In this document: positions 1 through 9,007 of the stretch, piece by piece
How positions within the stretch are numbered: position 1 is the first letter of the stretch
How the letters are laid out: each line of letters starts with the position of its first letter
Assembly: GCA_034521225.1 (NCBI GenBank)
Contig: JAXHMR010000020.1
Span: forward strand, 1-64,000
DNA: 64,000 nt
From: Woeseia sp034521225
Lineage (GTDB): Bacteria > Pseudomonadota > Gammaproteobacteria > Steroidobacterales > Woeseiaceae
Direction: 5' to 3'
Notes under the pieces: model-generated
Database searches by the model: none
Seen by the model: the letters and a program-made list of their open reading frames with translations, nothing else
Told to the model about the DNA's origin: nothing
Position numbers and translations under genes: made by a program

Positions 1-430
1 TACGCATCGCCAGGCCGTGCTATAGTCCGTACGCCGGCCGCATCTGAATGTAATGGCATGACGGCGCGGGCATGTGGATCGCCTTGACGGCATACATGAC
101 GCGCCCCGGAAATCCGGCCGTGAACTTTTCTACATCTGCCTGCAACAGGTGCGGGTAAATGCAATAAACAGGCTCGCGGGGAGCAAGCTTGAACGTCGGC
201 TACGCCGGTAAAGCTCATGACGGGTAAACTGGCATGTTCGCAGCGCACCGGACCCGGTTCGGGACGCACAGGATAGCGGCATGCGGCTGGAAATGCTCGA
301 TAGATTGGCAACCGCTATACCTGTCAGAAGCTCCGCGAATAGCGGTAGTTCAGATCATGCACTCGCATGGACGTCATCGATAGCGGCGACATACACTACG
401 TTGCTACGACAAAACACGGAGTCTCGCCAA
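1..430. other. Stretch without a supported gene
   Basis: I see no convincing coding region on either strand before the signal peptide that begins at 431. Short open frames are present but have no plausible ribosome binding site and no recognisable protein pattern. The last part probably holds the promoter of the M20 peptidase, but no clear -35/-10 pair stands out. Confidence 0.5.
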
Positions 431-1817
431 ATGCTGTTATGCCGCGTCCTTATCTTCACCTTGCTCATCGCGCTTGCCATGCCGGCCGCGCACGCTGATC
501 AACGTCTTGCCGCGAACAGATTTTCAAGGAGCTCGTTGACACGAATACCGCACCCAGCGGGGGAGGCGACACGTCGGAGGCAGTAGCGGGCCTCGTTGAC
601 CATTTACGGGACGCCGGATTCACAAACGACGACATTGATGTCGTCGCACTCGATGACAAGCTCGTCAACCTGGTAGTCCGGTACTCCAGTCCGCGCGCGA
701 CTGAAAAGCCGATCCTGATGATGGCGCACCTTGATGTCGTTGAGGCGTTACCCGAAGACTGGTCGGTCGAGCCGTTCAACATGATAGAGCGGGATGGTCA
801 TTTCTACGGCCGCGGCACGGTTGACAACAAGGCGGGTGCGGCGATCATCATCGCGAACCTGATACGCCTGAAGCGCGAGGGGTTTCGGCCGAATCGAGAC
901 CTGATTGTCATGCTGACCGCTGATGAAGAGACGACCGGCGCCAGTGCTTGGCACCTCGCCAACGATCGTCGCGAGCTGATCGACGCCGAATTCGCACTCA
1001 ACACCGATGGCGGCATGGTCATACTAGAAGAAGGCGAGCCGAAGACTTTTGTCATGCAGACCAGTGAAAAGGTTTATGTCAGCTTCCGGCTGCAGGCGCT
1101 TGACCCGGGCGGCCACAGTTCGCTGCCGCGGCCGGACAACCCGATTGACCGTGTCGCCCGTTATCTGGAGGAGGCAAGCAGCGCCATCCGTTCCCGATCA
1201 ACCTGAACGCCACGTCCCGGGCCTTCTTCGCCGAGCGCGCGGGCCAGGCGCCGGATTCGGAAAAGCCGCTGCTTGAAGCACTGGCTAACGGCGATCTGGA
1301 TGATCCGGTGCTCGATACGTTGCCGCAGTACACTTATTACAATGCACTCGCACGCACGACCTGCATCCCGACGGAGATCGAGGGCGGTCATGCGGAAAAT
1401 GCGCTGCCGCAAACGGCGACGGTCGTCATCAACTGCCGGGTGGTGCCGCAGACGCCGGTCGAGGAGGTCATGCAGACACTCGGCGACCTGGCCAAGCCTT
1501 ACGACATCAGCATCGAGCAGGTTGCCGAGGCCTTCCCGAGCCCGCCGTCGCCGCTGACGCCGTCGATCGTCGAGCCTATCCGGGACGTCGCCACGGAACG
1601 TGGCCCGGCATCGCAGGCGGTTCCCGAGATGAGCACCGGTGCTACCGACGGCCTGTTCATGCGCAATGTCGGTATTCCGGTCTATGCCGTGTCCGCCATA
1701 GCGGAAGACCCGAACGAGAACCGCATTCACGGCAAGGACGAGAGGATTCGTGTCGAATCCTTCAACGATTCGCTGCAGTACTGGTACCGGCTGGTCAAGC
1801 GGCTTTCGGGCGGTTAG
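431..1817 (+). CDS. Secreted M20-family metallopeptidase (two frame breaks)
   Basis: Zinc-dependent M20/M25/M40-type peptidase, probably exported: residues 1-21 (MLLCRVLIFTLLIALAMPAA...) form a signal peptide. Metal and catalytic residues of the family are visible: AHLD near residue 100, GTVDNKAG near 132, the DEE pair near 166, NTDGG near 200 and RIHGKDE near 434. The dimerisation domain lies between GGHSSLPR and the last third. The reading frame changes near 510 (one C seems missing where GCC-CGC-GAA is expected) and again near 1180. After restoring one base each time the protein is about 462 residues, normal for the family, and no motif is lost. The stop codon TAG at 1815 coincides with the outer end of repeat A. 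Likely role: extracytoplasmic peptide or N-acyl amino acid hydrolysis; substrate unknown. Confidence 0.85.
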
Positions 1818-2006
1818 CCTGGATTATTCATAAACGTTCGGCTTTGGTGGTTGGCGAAGGCGCACCCCGGGGAGGGCTGTTCAGGGACGCTGTAAATACG
1901 TCCTGTACGCTCTGTGCCGGACGTCCTGTTCGGCACAGCCCTCGAACAGCCCTCCCCGGCACACCTCCGCCCCGATCAATGTGCCGTTCATGAATAATCC
2001 GGGCTA
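1815..2006. repeat. Repeat family A, copy 1
   Basis: An approximately 190-bp inverted-repeat element. It opens with TAGCC and GGATTATTCATAAACG and closes with CGTTCATGAATAATCC plus GGCTA. Nested inside is a second inverted repeat (CCCCGGGGAGGGCTGTTC against GAACAGCCCTCCCCGG) and a central hairpin around CTGTGCCGGACGTCC. The asymmetric block containing GACGCTGTAAATACGTCC lies on the left, the opposite orientation to copies 2 and 3. No reading frame inside resembles a transposase, so if mobile it is non-autonomous. Confidence 0.85.
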
Positions 2007-2027
2007 GGAGTCTGCGCGGTAGAGGCC
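2006..2027. repeat. Repeat family D, single arm
   Basis: AGGAGTCTGCGCGGTAGAGG is one arm of the short repeat seen as a perfect palindrome at 40519-40577. It directly continues the right end of repeat A copy 1. Confidence 0.7.
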
Positions 2028-2059
2028 GAACGGTTTGATTACAACGAAGTGGGGAGTGG

Positions 2060-3337
2060 ATGATGAATAGTGCCAAAAGTTTGTTCCTGTTACCGGGCCT
2101 GTGCCTTGTTCTGTTGGCAGCGGAAACGCGTCCGGCATTGTCCGCCGATATCGTCGTTCTCGGCGGGGAGGGCATGCACTGTGGCGAGGATCCGCATTGC
2201 ATTAACCGCCTGCACCCGGACATACCGATGGCGGCACGGGCAGCACCCGGCGATACGATTATTTTGAAAACCCGGAATGCGAGCGATCGCGTGCTGGACC
2301 CCGAGAGCAACTATGTTGATACCCGCTCGGCTGGTCCGGAAATTGGTCCCGTCCACCCGCTTACGGGGCCCGTGCATATCGAAGGTGCGAAACGCGGCGA
2401 TGTCATTGCCGTGACGATTCTCGACATAGCACCGGGCCCCTATGCCTATACCAGCGCATCAAGCTTTGGATTTGCATCCGACCTGATCGGTGAGGACCAC
2501 CGCATTCTCTGGCGTCTTGACCGCCGCTACGCGACCTCCGAAGACCTGCCCGGTATTCGCGTACCGAACGGTGCGTTCCCCGGGGTTGTAACGACACTGC
2601 CCGGAGGTCCGGAACTCGACGCAGTGCTTACGCGTGAGTCGGCCCTGGCCGCCGTTGGCGGTACGCTGTTCCTGCCAGATCCGACGCACGCGTCGCCGGC
2701 AGGGCTTTGCGGGCCTGATGGACGGGTAAAGGACGCCTGCCTGCGCACGCTGCCGCCGCGGGAGCACGGCGGCAATATGGATATACGGTATTTGGGTGTC
2801 GGCGTGACCGTTTACCTGCCGTGTTTTGTTGATGGCTGCGGGCTTGCCGTGGGGGACCTGCACTACGCGCAAGGTGACGGCGAGGTTGCGGGCACTGCTA
2901 TCGAAATGGATGCAGAAGTCACGCTGGTGACGAAATTGCTGAAAGACGGCCGCGACGCACCGGACCTGACGCATGGGCCGCACTATGAAGGTTCCGCACG
3001 GCTGCTCGATATACCGTCACAACGTTTCTATGCGGTGACCGGATTGCCCGTCAAGGCGAAGGGCACAGTACCCCCTGACATGCGGTATCTCGAGTCGGGT
3101 ACCGTGGCCGAGCTTGAGAATCTTCACAAGGATATCAACCTTGCTGCGCGCAATGCACTCGACGCGATGGTCGACTATATCGTGGCAACGTACGGCTACA
3201 GCCGTGTCGAGGCATACATCATCGCGAGTGTTGCCGTCGATTTACGCATCGGGCAACTGGTCGATTCGCCGAACGTCGGTGTAACCGCTATCCTGCCGCT
3301 GGATATTTTTATCGGCAGGCAGGAGTCTGCGCGGTAG
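2060..3337 (+). CDS. Secreted acetamidase/formamidase family protein
   Basis: 425-residue member of the FmdA/AmdA family, which hydrolyses short-chain amides to ammonia and the acid. Residues 1-29 are a signal peptide (LFLLPGLCLVLLAAETRPALSA), so it acts outside the cytoplasm, unlike the classical cytosolic enzyme. Family-type stretches include GPVHIEGAKRGDVIAVTILD near residue 103, the GAFPGVV segment near 172 and EHGGNMDIRYLGVG near 235. Start: ATG 2060 behind GGGGAGTGG; a second ATG follows directly. The last residues (QESAR) and the stop codon are read from a copy of repeat D, so the C-terminus appears set by the repeat. Substrate not predictable. Confidence 0.85.
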   Translation: MMNSAKSLFLLPGLCLVLLAAETRPALSADIVVLGGEGMHCGEDPHCINRLHPDIPMAARAAPGDTIILKTRNASDRVLDPESNYVDTRSAGPEIGPVHPLTGPVHIEGAKRGDVIAVTILDIAPGPYAYTSASSFGFASDLIGEDHRILWRLDRRYATSEDLPGIRVPNGAFPGVVTTLPGGPELDAVLTRESALAAVGGTLFLPDPTHASPAGLCGPDGRVKDACLRTLPPREHGGNMDIRYLGVGVTVYLPCFVDGCGLAVGDLHYAQGDGEVAGTAIEMDAEVTLVTKLLKDGRDAPDLTHGPHYEGSARLLDIPSQRFYAVTGLPVKAKGTVPPDMRYLESGTVAELENLHKDINLAARNALDAMVDYIVATYGYSRVEAYIIASVAVDLRIGQLVDSPNVGVTAILPLDIFIGRQESAR

Positions 3338-3342
3338 AAGCC
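3321..3342. repeat. Repeat family D arm encoding a gene end
   Basis: AGGAGTCTGCGCGGTAGAAG. Its internal TAG (3335-3337) is the stop codon of the upstream amidase gene. Confidence 0.7.
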
Positions 3343-3359
3343 GAATCTCCTGTTGCCGG

Positions 3360-4837
3360 TCAGGCGGGTTGATTACCTGACCATCGGAGCAGGTTCAGGA
3401 ATTCGCGGCGCGTTTTCGGGCCGTACGTCAGGTAGGCGGGATCCGGATCGTTCAGGTAATTCTGCTTGCGCCGCGAGATGCTGTCGCTGCTCGCGCGCAA
3501 GTGAATCTCGTCAGCATCGATGCCGTAAGGCACTGCGGCATTCAGGCCGAATACCTTCGCCCGCAGCGCTGGCGTGATCTCCGGGTAAGCCCAGCGTTCC
3601 TGGAATTCCGTTGAGATCTGGAACGTGCGGAAAGCCTGGATCTGGTCCTGTGGCGAGCCGTACCAGATCGAATCGGTGCCCCACAGTACATTGTCTTCGC
3701 CGCAGTACCTGAATAACTTGCCGAGCGCATGCGCTGCACTGTCCGGATCGCGCATCAGGAAGCGCCATGTGCTGCCGAGTTCCGCATAGACGTTGCTGTT
3801 CGGGGCTATGCCGTTGTCCAGCAGGGACTTGACCAGCGTATCGATGCCGTCGCCGCTGCCATCACCTTCGTAGGGACCCTCGGCCTTACCCGGTACGAAC
3901 CCGGAGTGATAAACGAGGAAGTCGACATCCGGGAACATGCGGGCGACCACGCCGATGTCATCGCACTTGCTGTGCTCGTAGGACCGCTGCCCGAACGGGA
4001 TCCCTTTGTGCACGCAGATCAGGCGCACATCAAGTTTGCGTGCCTTTTCGATAAAAGGTATGCCTGTGTCATCGTCGGACAGGAAAAACCCTTTGCCGTC
4101 CGGACCGAACTGCGTATAGGTTTTCCACGCCGAGATCTTCCAGCGTTCAGCCAGTTCGTCCATGCCTTCGAGGTCACCGTCCTGGTTCGGGTTGACGCGG
4201 CCGTGCAGCATCAGCCGGTGATTGCCCTCGAGGTCCGCCACGATCTGCCGCGTATTGTCCGCTTCTTCGATCGTCAGCGGTTCGGCCTCACGTGACGAGG
4301 GCACGAACGACAGCACCATCATGTCTGTATCGCTGTCCAGGAATACGTCCTTGATGAATTCATCCGGCCCGAGGCAGGCCAGGTGCGCATCGGGCCAGGT
4401 CCGTCGGCCAACTCGCAGGAGGCTTTCTCCAGTGATCGGAAGCCACTGGCACGGCCCGGGTTGTCGCGAACCCAGGCGCCGTTCGGGTCGACGAAATGGC
4501 CCTGTACATCGAAAATGAACTCGTTGCCGCCCAGTTGCTCGGCGGCCAGCGCCTCATCCATGGCGGCGTCGGCCGCGACCGCGTAGGTGCCGCCCGTTCT
4601 GCCGGCAAGCGCATGGACTTCGTTGAACGCGAGCAGCGTCGTTGCGGCGCCGCAAGACGACATCAGGAAGGTACGGCGGTCGAGGTCGCGCCGCCGGGCG
4701 TTCTGCCAGGCCCTGTCCCTCGCAACCCGGTTGGCCTCGATACCGCATTTATCCAGTGCAATCGGAGCGTATTCGCCGTTGGACGTACTGTCGAGCTTGA
4801 TCGGCAGGCGTGTACCGTCGGGATCGCGGCGGGGCAT
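3360..4837 (-). CDS. Tat-exported amidohydrolase-2 family protein (one frame break)
   Basis: Metal-dependent TIM-barrel hydrolase of the amidohydrolase-2 type. Near residue 54 is the twin-arginine motif DRRTFLMSS followed by a hydrophobic stretch, so folded export is likely; the roughly 50 residues before it are unusually long for a Tat leader. Barrel motifs: FDVQGHFVDP, VLSFVP, LMLHGRVNP, ICVHKG, VYHSGFVPG and WGTDSIWYG, which supply the expected His and Asp ligands. The frame changes near 4395; adding one C restores a continuous WPDAHLACLGPDEF run and a protein of about 492 residues. Start at 4837 has GGAG eight bases upstream. It diverges from the exporter genes at 5065. Reaction unknown; related proteins hydrolyse or decarboxylate cyclic acids. 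Confidence 0.82.
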
Positions 4838-5064
4838 CGGGGTTCTCCACGGCCAGGAACCGTATCAGTTTGGCGGATTGCTTCGCGCACTTCAATTGCT
4901 GTCGAAGCACTTCCGGTTATGACGGGCAAAAAAACGCCGGGGCCGATTAAGCCAACCACCATCAGGGCTAACCGCACAAATTCCCCACAAAGAGCGGATT
5001 GCCGCAAGGTCCGGCCCGCGCCTAGTCTGGAAACAATGCCGCCAGGCACAAGGTCAGGAGCCGC

Positions 5065-6315
5065 ATGTTGAGTCAGCCGCTGTTTCGCGACGAAGCCGTC
5101 CGGTCGCGCACCGACCGCGTGTTTGGCCGGCCGGGACTGGCGGCGCCGGTGAGCCACAGGGTGCTGTCGGCGTTGTCGGCAGGTGTTGCCATCCTCGTGG
5201 CTGGCGTGCTGTTTCTCGGCCAGTACACGCGGAAGGACACGGTGCCGGGCTTTGTAACAACGACGAGCGGTAATGTCCGCGTGTACGCGCCCCGCGCCGG
5301 TACCGTTACCAACGTCGCGGTTACCGACGGCGGCGAAGTAACCAGGGGCCAGCTGCTCGTAAGCATGTCCGTGGGCCGCGCGAGCGCCGGCACGACCGCG
5401 GAGGCGCAAATGCTCACGGCACTCAGGGATGAACTCGAGAGCGTGGACGTGCAGATGGAGCAGGCCGGGCGGATACATGCGGCGCGAGTCGCGGCGAAGG
5501 AACGGCACCTTGCTGCCACGCGCGTGCAACAATCGTTACTCGCGCGGCAGCTCGCCGTTGCAGGCGAACGCCTCGCGTTGCGCGAAGCCGAGCTCGAGCG
5601 GTTGACCGCCATCGCCGCACAGGGCCACCTGGCGCCCGCAGACGTGCAACGCGCTCGTGCTTCCTACCTTGATGATGCACTCGCGTACACGACACTTGAG
5701 CGAGAGCAGGCCCGGAGTGCCGCTGCGTTGTCCACGCTTGCCGATGAACTCGGCGAGCTGCCGCTCGTATTCGAACAGCAACAAGCGGTGCTGGACGCCG
5801 CGCGGCAGCAGCTCCTGCAAAGGCTGGCCGATGCGCGTGGCAATAACGCCATCGCGATCACGGCGCCGGTGAACGGACGGATCAGCGGCCTCCGGGCCAG
5901 GATTGGCGACACGCTCGTCCCCGGCCGCCCGGTCCTTACGCTGCTGCCGAACGACGCCCGCTACTATGTCGAATTGCTCGTGCCAAGCCGGGCGATCGGC
6001 TTCATCCGCACCGGTGCGCCGGTCGAGTTGCGGGTCGATGCATACCCGCACCAGAAGTACGGCGCGCTGCACGGCACGGTTGCGGCGATATCCGGGACCG
6101 TGGTGCAGCCGGCGGATTACCCGGTACCGATCGCGGCCCACGTTCCTTCGTTTGTCGTCAAGGTGTCACTGGAGTCCCAGGCGATCGATGCACACGGCCT
6201 TTCGCTTCCATTGCAGGCGGGCATGACGGTGCTCGCCGATGTCGAACGCGACCGGCGCCGCATTATTGAATGGATTCTTGCGCCGGTGATCAGTGCCGGC
6301 CGCCGGATTCAGTAA
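5065..6315 (+). CDS. HlyD-type membrane fusion protein of a peptide exporter
   Basis: 416-residue periplasmic adaptor joining an inner-membrane ABC exporter to an outer-membrane channel. One N-terminal transmembrane helix (about residues 33-52), a lipoyl-like half (VRVYAPRAGTVTNVAV), a long alpha-hairpin rich in Gln, Glu, Arg and Ala (about 110-240), the returning lipoyl half (ITAPVNGRISGLRARIGD) and a beta-barrel domain. This is the CvaA/MchE-like form used with C39-peptidase transporters. Start ATG 5065 follows AGGAG. Its stop shares a base with the ATG of the ABC transporter (TAATG at 6313-6317), indicating translational coupling. No TolC-like gene lies in this window, so the outer-membrane partner must be encoded elsewhere. 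Confidence 0.9.
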   Translation: MLSQPLFRDEAVRSRTDRVFGRPGLAAPVSHRVLSALSAGVAILVAGVLFLGQYTRKDTVPGFVTTTSGNVRVYAPRAGTVTNVAVTDGGEVTRGQLLVSMSVGRASAGTTAEAQMLTALRDELESVDVQMEQAGRIHAARVAAKERHLAATRVQQSLLARQLAVAGERLALREAELERLTAIAAQGHLAPADVQRARASYLDDALAYTTLEREQARSAAALSTLADELGELPLVFEQQQAVLDAARQQLLQRLADARGNNAIAITAPVNGRISGLRARIGDTLVPGRPVLTLLPNDARYYVELLVPSRAIGFIRTGAPVELRVDAYPHQKYGALHGTVAAISGTVVQPADYPVPIAAHVPSFVVKVSLESQAIDAHGLSLPLQAGMTVLADVERDRRRIIEWILAPVISAGRRIQ

Positions 6316-8444
6316 TGGTTTCCGGCACGTTCAGCCCCCGATTCAGAAGGCCACGGCGCGGACCCGTAATCCTGCAGACCGAGGCGGCCGAATGCGGTAT
6401 TGCGTGCCTTGCGATGGTCGCATCGGCACACGGTTTGCGGACCGACCTGGCCGGCTTGCGCCGGCGCTGGACAATTTCGCAGAAGGGCGCGACGCTCGCC
6501 GACCTGATGCAGTTTGCGCAAGCACTCGATCTTGCGCCGCGTGCAGTTCGTCTCGAGCCGGACGAATTAAACCGCCTCAACCTGCCCTGCATTCTCCACT
6601 GGAACATGGACCACTATGTTGTTCTGGAGCAGGTCCGGTCCGCCACTGCCGTCATCGTTGATCCGGCCGTTGGCCGGACAACTCTGTCATTGCGGCAACT
6701 GCGCCGGTTATTTACCGGTGTCGCGCTGGAACTCGTGCCGACCGCCCGTTTTACCCGGGGCGAGGACCGTACGCGGTTGCGATTGCGTGACATCACCGCC
6801 AACACCCGCGGACTGGCTCATACCCTCGCCATCGTTTTTGCCGTGTCAGTGAGTTTGCAGGTCATTGCGCTGGTACTGCCGTTCTACAGCCAGCTCGTTA
6901 TCGACGACGTCGTGATTAGTAGTGACCGTGACCTGCTGAACCTTCTGGCGCTGTCGTTCGCGCTGCTGGTCTGCATCAACAGCCTGGTCTCGATGCTGCG
7001 CTCATGGATTGTTGTGACACTGTCAACCAGCCTGAACCTGCAATGGACTGTCAGAGTCTTTCACCACCTGACGCGCCTGCCGCTCGATTATTTTGAGAAG
7101 CGGCATCTTGGTGACGTGCAGTCGCGTTTCGGCTCGGTAACGGCGTTGCAGAGACTCATTACTACGCAGTTCGTCGAAGCCGTGCTCGACGGCCTGATGG
7201 CACTGACCACACTCGTGGTCATGGTTTTGTACAGCATTACGCTTGCCGCGATAGTTGCGACATCGGTGATTGTCTATTTCTTCGTCAGGCTTGCGCTTTT
7301 TCCGCGTTTGCACGCGGCGTCGCAGGAAGTACTGGTCAACGGCGCCAGAAAAGACAGTTTCTTCCTCGAGTCGGTTCGCGGCATCCTGGCGATCAAGAAT
7401 TTTGGCAAGGAGTGCCAGCGTGAGCTGGTGTTCCAGAACTATCTGGTCGATACGCTGGGCGCGACCGTTCGTGCCAGTCGGCTCCAGGTCTGGCAGTCGG
7501 GCTGCAACCGGCTGGTATTTGGCCTGCAACAGATCATCGTCATCTGGTTGGGCGCAATCGCCATTTTTGACACGCGATTGACGATCGGCATGCTGGTTGC
7601 TTTTCTTGCCTACCGCGTCCAGTTCACGGAACGGGCGTCGGCGCTAATCGACAGGTGTTTCGAATTTCGCCTGGCCCGCGTGCAGCTGGATCGTCTCGCG
7701 GACATCGTGCAGACCGATCCGGAGCCGGCCTTCTCGCAGGAAGTCGTCGTACCGGAAACAACCGGGACGTGCCTGCCAATTGCGACGGAGGGGTTGGCGT
7801 ATCGCTATGCCGACAATGACGGGCTGGTGTTCGACAATATCGATATTGCCATCGCACCAGGTGAGCACGTTGCGATCACGGGACCGTCCGGCTGTGGCAA
7901 GACAACACTGCTGAAGATCATGATGGGGCTGTTACAGCCAAGCCGGGGTGCCGTGCTCGTGGATGGCACCTCGCTGGCCCGGTACGGATTGTTGCGCTAC
8001 CGGCAGCAAATTGCATCGGTCATGCAGGACGACCGGCTTTTTGCCGGCACGCTGATAGACAATATCAGCTTCTTCGACCCGGACGCGGATATCCGGCGGG
8101 TCGCGGCCTGTGCCCGAATCGCCGATATTGCAGAAGTCATCGAGCGTATGCCGATGAAGTACTTTACGCTGGTCGGCGATATGGGCGCGGCGCTGTCGGG
8201 CGGGCAGAAGCAGCGAATTATGCTGGCGCGAGCGCTGTATCGCCGCCCGAAGCTGCTGTTTCTCGATGAATCTACCAGCCACCTCGATGCGCAAAGCGAA
8301 CGCGACGTCAATGAACGATTGTCGCGCCTGAGCATGACGCTCATCGTCGTGGCACATCGCCGTGAAACGATACGGCACGCGGATCGTGTTGTTCGGATAG
8401 GTCCGTCGCATAGCGGCATCGATTCCCATAAGGCCAGCGCCTGA
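6315..8444 (+). CDS. C39 peptidase-containing bacteriocin/peptide ABC exporter
   Basis: 709-residue fusion that removes a double-glycine leader and exports the peptide. N-terminal C39 peptidase with catalytic Cys in QTEAAECGIACL (about residue 27), His in MDHYVVLE and Asp in VDPAVG; all three are intact. Next come about six membrane helices (about 160-430), then the nucleotide-binding domain: Walker A GPSGCGKTT near 522, signature LSGGQKQR near 627, Walker B LLFLDES near 647 and VVAHR. I chose ATG 6315, which overlaps the stop of the fusion protein, over an in-frame start at 6270. It forms a two-gene operon with the fusion protein. No peptide with a canonical GG leader was seen in the flanks, so the substrate is unknown. 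Confidence 0.92.
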   Translation: MVSGTFSPRFRRPRRGPVILQTEAAECGIACLAMVASAHGLRTDLAGLRRRWTISQKGATLADLMQFAQALDLAPRAVRLEPDELNRLNLPCILHWNMDHYVVLEQVRSATAVIVDPAVGRTTLSLRQLRRLFTGVALELVPTARFTRGEDRTRLRLRDITANTRGLAHTLAIVFAVSVSLQVIALVLPFYSQLVIDDVVISSDRDLLNLLALSFALLVCINSLVSMLRSWIVVTLSTSLNLQWTVRVFHHLTRLPLDYFEKRHLGDVQSRFGSVTALQRLITTQFVEAVLDGLMALTTLVVMVLYSITLAAIVATSVIVYFFVRLALFPRLHAASQEVLVNGARKDSFFLESVRGILAIKNFGKECQRELVFQNYLVDTLGATVRASRLQVWQSGCNRLVFGLQQIIVIWLGAIAIFDTRLTIGMLVAFLAYRVQFTERASALIDRCFEFRLARVQLDRLADIVQTDPEPAFSQEVVVPETTGTCLPIATEGLAYRYADNDGLVFDNIDIAIAPGEHVAITGPSGCGKTTLLKIMMGLLQPSRGAVLVDGTSLARYGLLRYRQQIASVMQDDRLFAGTLIDNISFFDPDADIRRVAACARIADIAEVIERMPMKYFTLVGDMGAALSGGQKQRIMLARALYRRPKLLFLDESTSHLDAQSERDVNERLSRLSMTLIVVAHRRETIRHADRVVRIGPSHSGIDSHKASA

Positions 8445-8589
8445 CCAGCCGTCGGCGTTCTCGTCCGTTGCTGGAAATGGACCACAAAAAACCGTAAGCG
8501 GAGATGTTGCCTGCGGTCGAGAACCGGAGCATTATGGGCCGGGTTTCCCGCGGCTACGCCCGCCCCTGATACATAAGTATCCGAGCATC

Positions 8590-8712
8590 ATGTCACCGCC
8601 AGAAGACCCCACCGGAAGCCAGTTTGGACGCCGATTCAGGGCGGTTTTGATACCGCTGCTGATTGCCGGTTTTGTCGCTGTGCTGATGTTTTCAGGATGC
8701 GCTGACTCCTAG
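8590..8712 (+). CDS. 40-codon lipoprotein-like peptide, possibly truncated
   Basis: Encodes MSPPEDPTGSQFGRRF followed by a hydrophobic stretch (AVLIPLLIAGFVAVLMFSGC) and ends CADS. The pattern is that of a lipoprotein signal ending in a lipobox-like FSGC, with only three residues after the cysteine. The stop codon (TAG, 8710-8712) belongs to the end of repeat A copy 2, so a longer lipoprotein gene may have been cut off by the element. Alternatively it is a complete tiny lipoprotein in the manner of entericidins or lysis lipopeptides. The ribosome binding site is weak. It lies 145 bases behind the peptide exporter. Expression is not established. Confidence 0.4.
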   Translation: MSPPEDPTGSQFGRRFRAVLIPLLIAGFVAVLMFSGCADS

Positions 8713-8920
8713 CCTGGATTATTCATGAACGGCACGATGGTCGGGGCGGTAAGCGAATGCGCACCCGGGGAGGGCTTTTCAGGGCCCAGCCTGAATCAGG
8801 GCTGTCCGCTCACAGAGCCCCTTAGTGACCGGGACGTATTCACAGCGTCCCTGAAAAGCCCTCCCCGGGGCGCGCCTCCGCCTACCGACCGCACCGTGCC
8901 GTTCATGAATAATCCGGGCC
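8710..8920. repeat. Repeat family A, copy 2
   Basis: About 200 bp between GGATTATTCATGAACG (8716) and its exact inverted copy ending at 8915. Inner inverted arms are GGGGAGGGCTTTTCAGGG and CCCTGAAAAGCCCTCCCC. The asymmetric block (GACGTATTCACAGCGTCCC) is on the right. The centre is about 20 bp longer than in copies 1 and 3. The left flank GACTCCTAGCC matches the right flank of copy 1 in reverse, so the true terminal repeat may extend beyond TAGCC. Confidence 0.85.
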
Positions 8921-9007
8921 ATGAGCTCGCGCGGAAGGCATGTCTCAGCCGGCGCGGAAGGCGTTGCGCTTTTGCGCGGAAAGGTAGCGGTGTACGCTGA
9001 CGTTGCC

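Noticed and set aside
1821..2000. Repeat A copies as an insertion sequence with its own transposase
   Set aside because: The 180-200 bp length leaves no room for a transposase and no frame inside is protein-like; only a non-autonomous element is possible.
3729..4295. Long plus-strand open frames opposite the amidohydrolase and similar antisense frames elsewhere
   Set aside because: They are mirror frames of GC-rich coding sequence with no start signals and no recognisable protein features.
4919..5071. A 50-codon basic ORF between the divergent amidohydrolase and exporter genes, considered as the missing bacteriocin precursor
   Set aside because: It has no double-glycine leader, no credible ribosome binding site and runs into the start of the fusion protein gene; composition fits chance translation.
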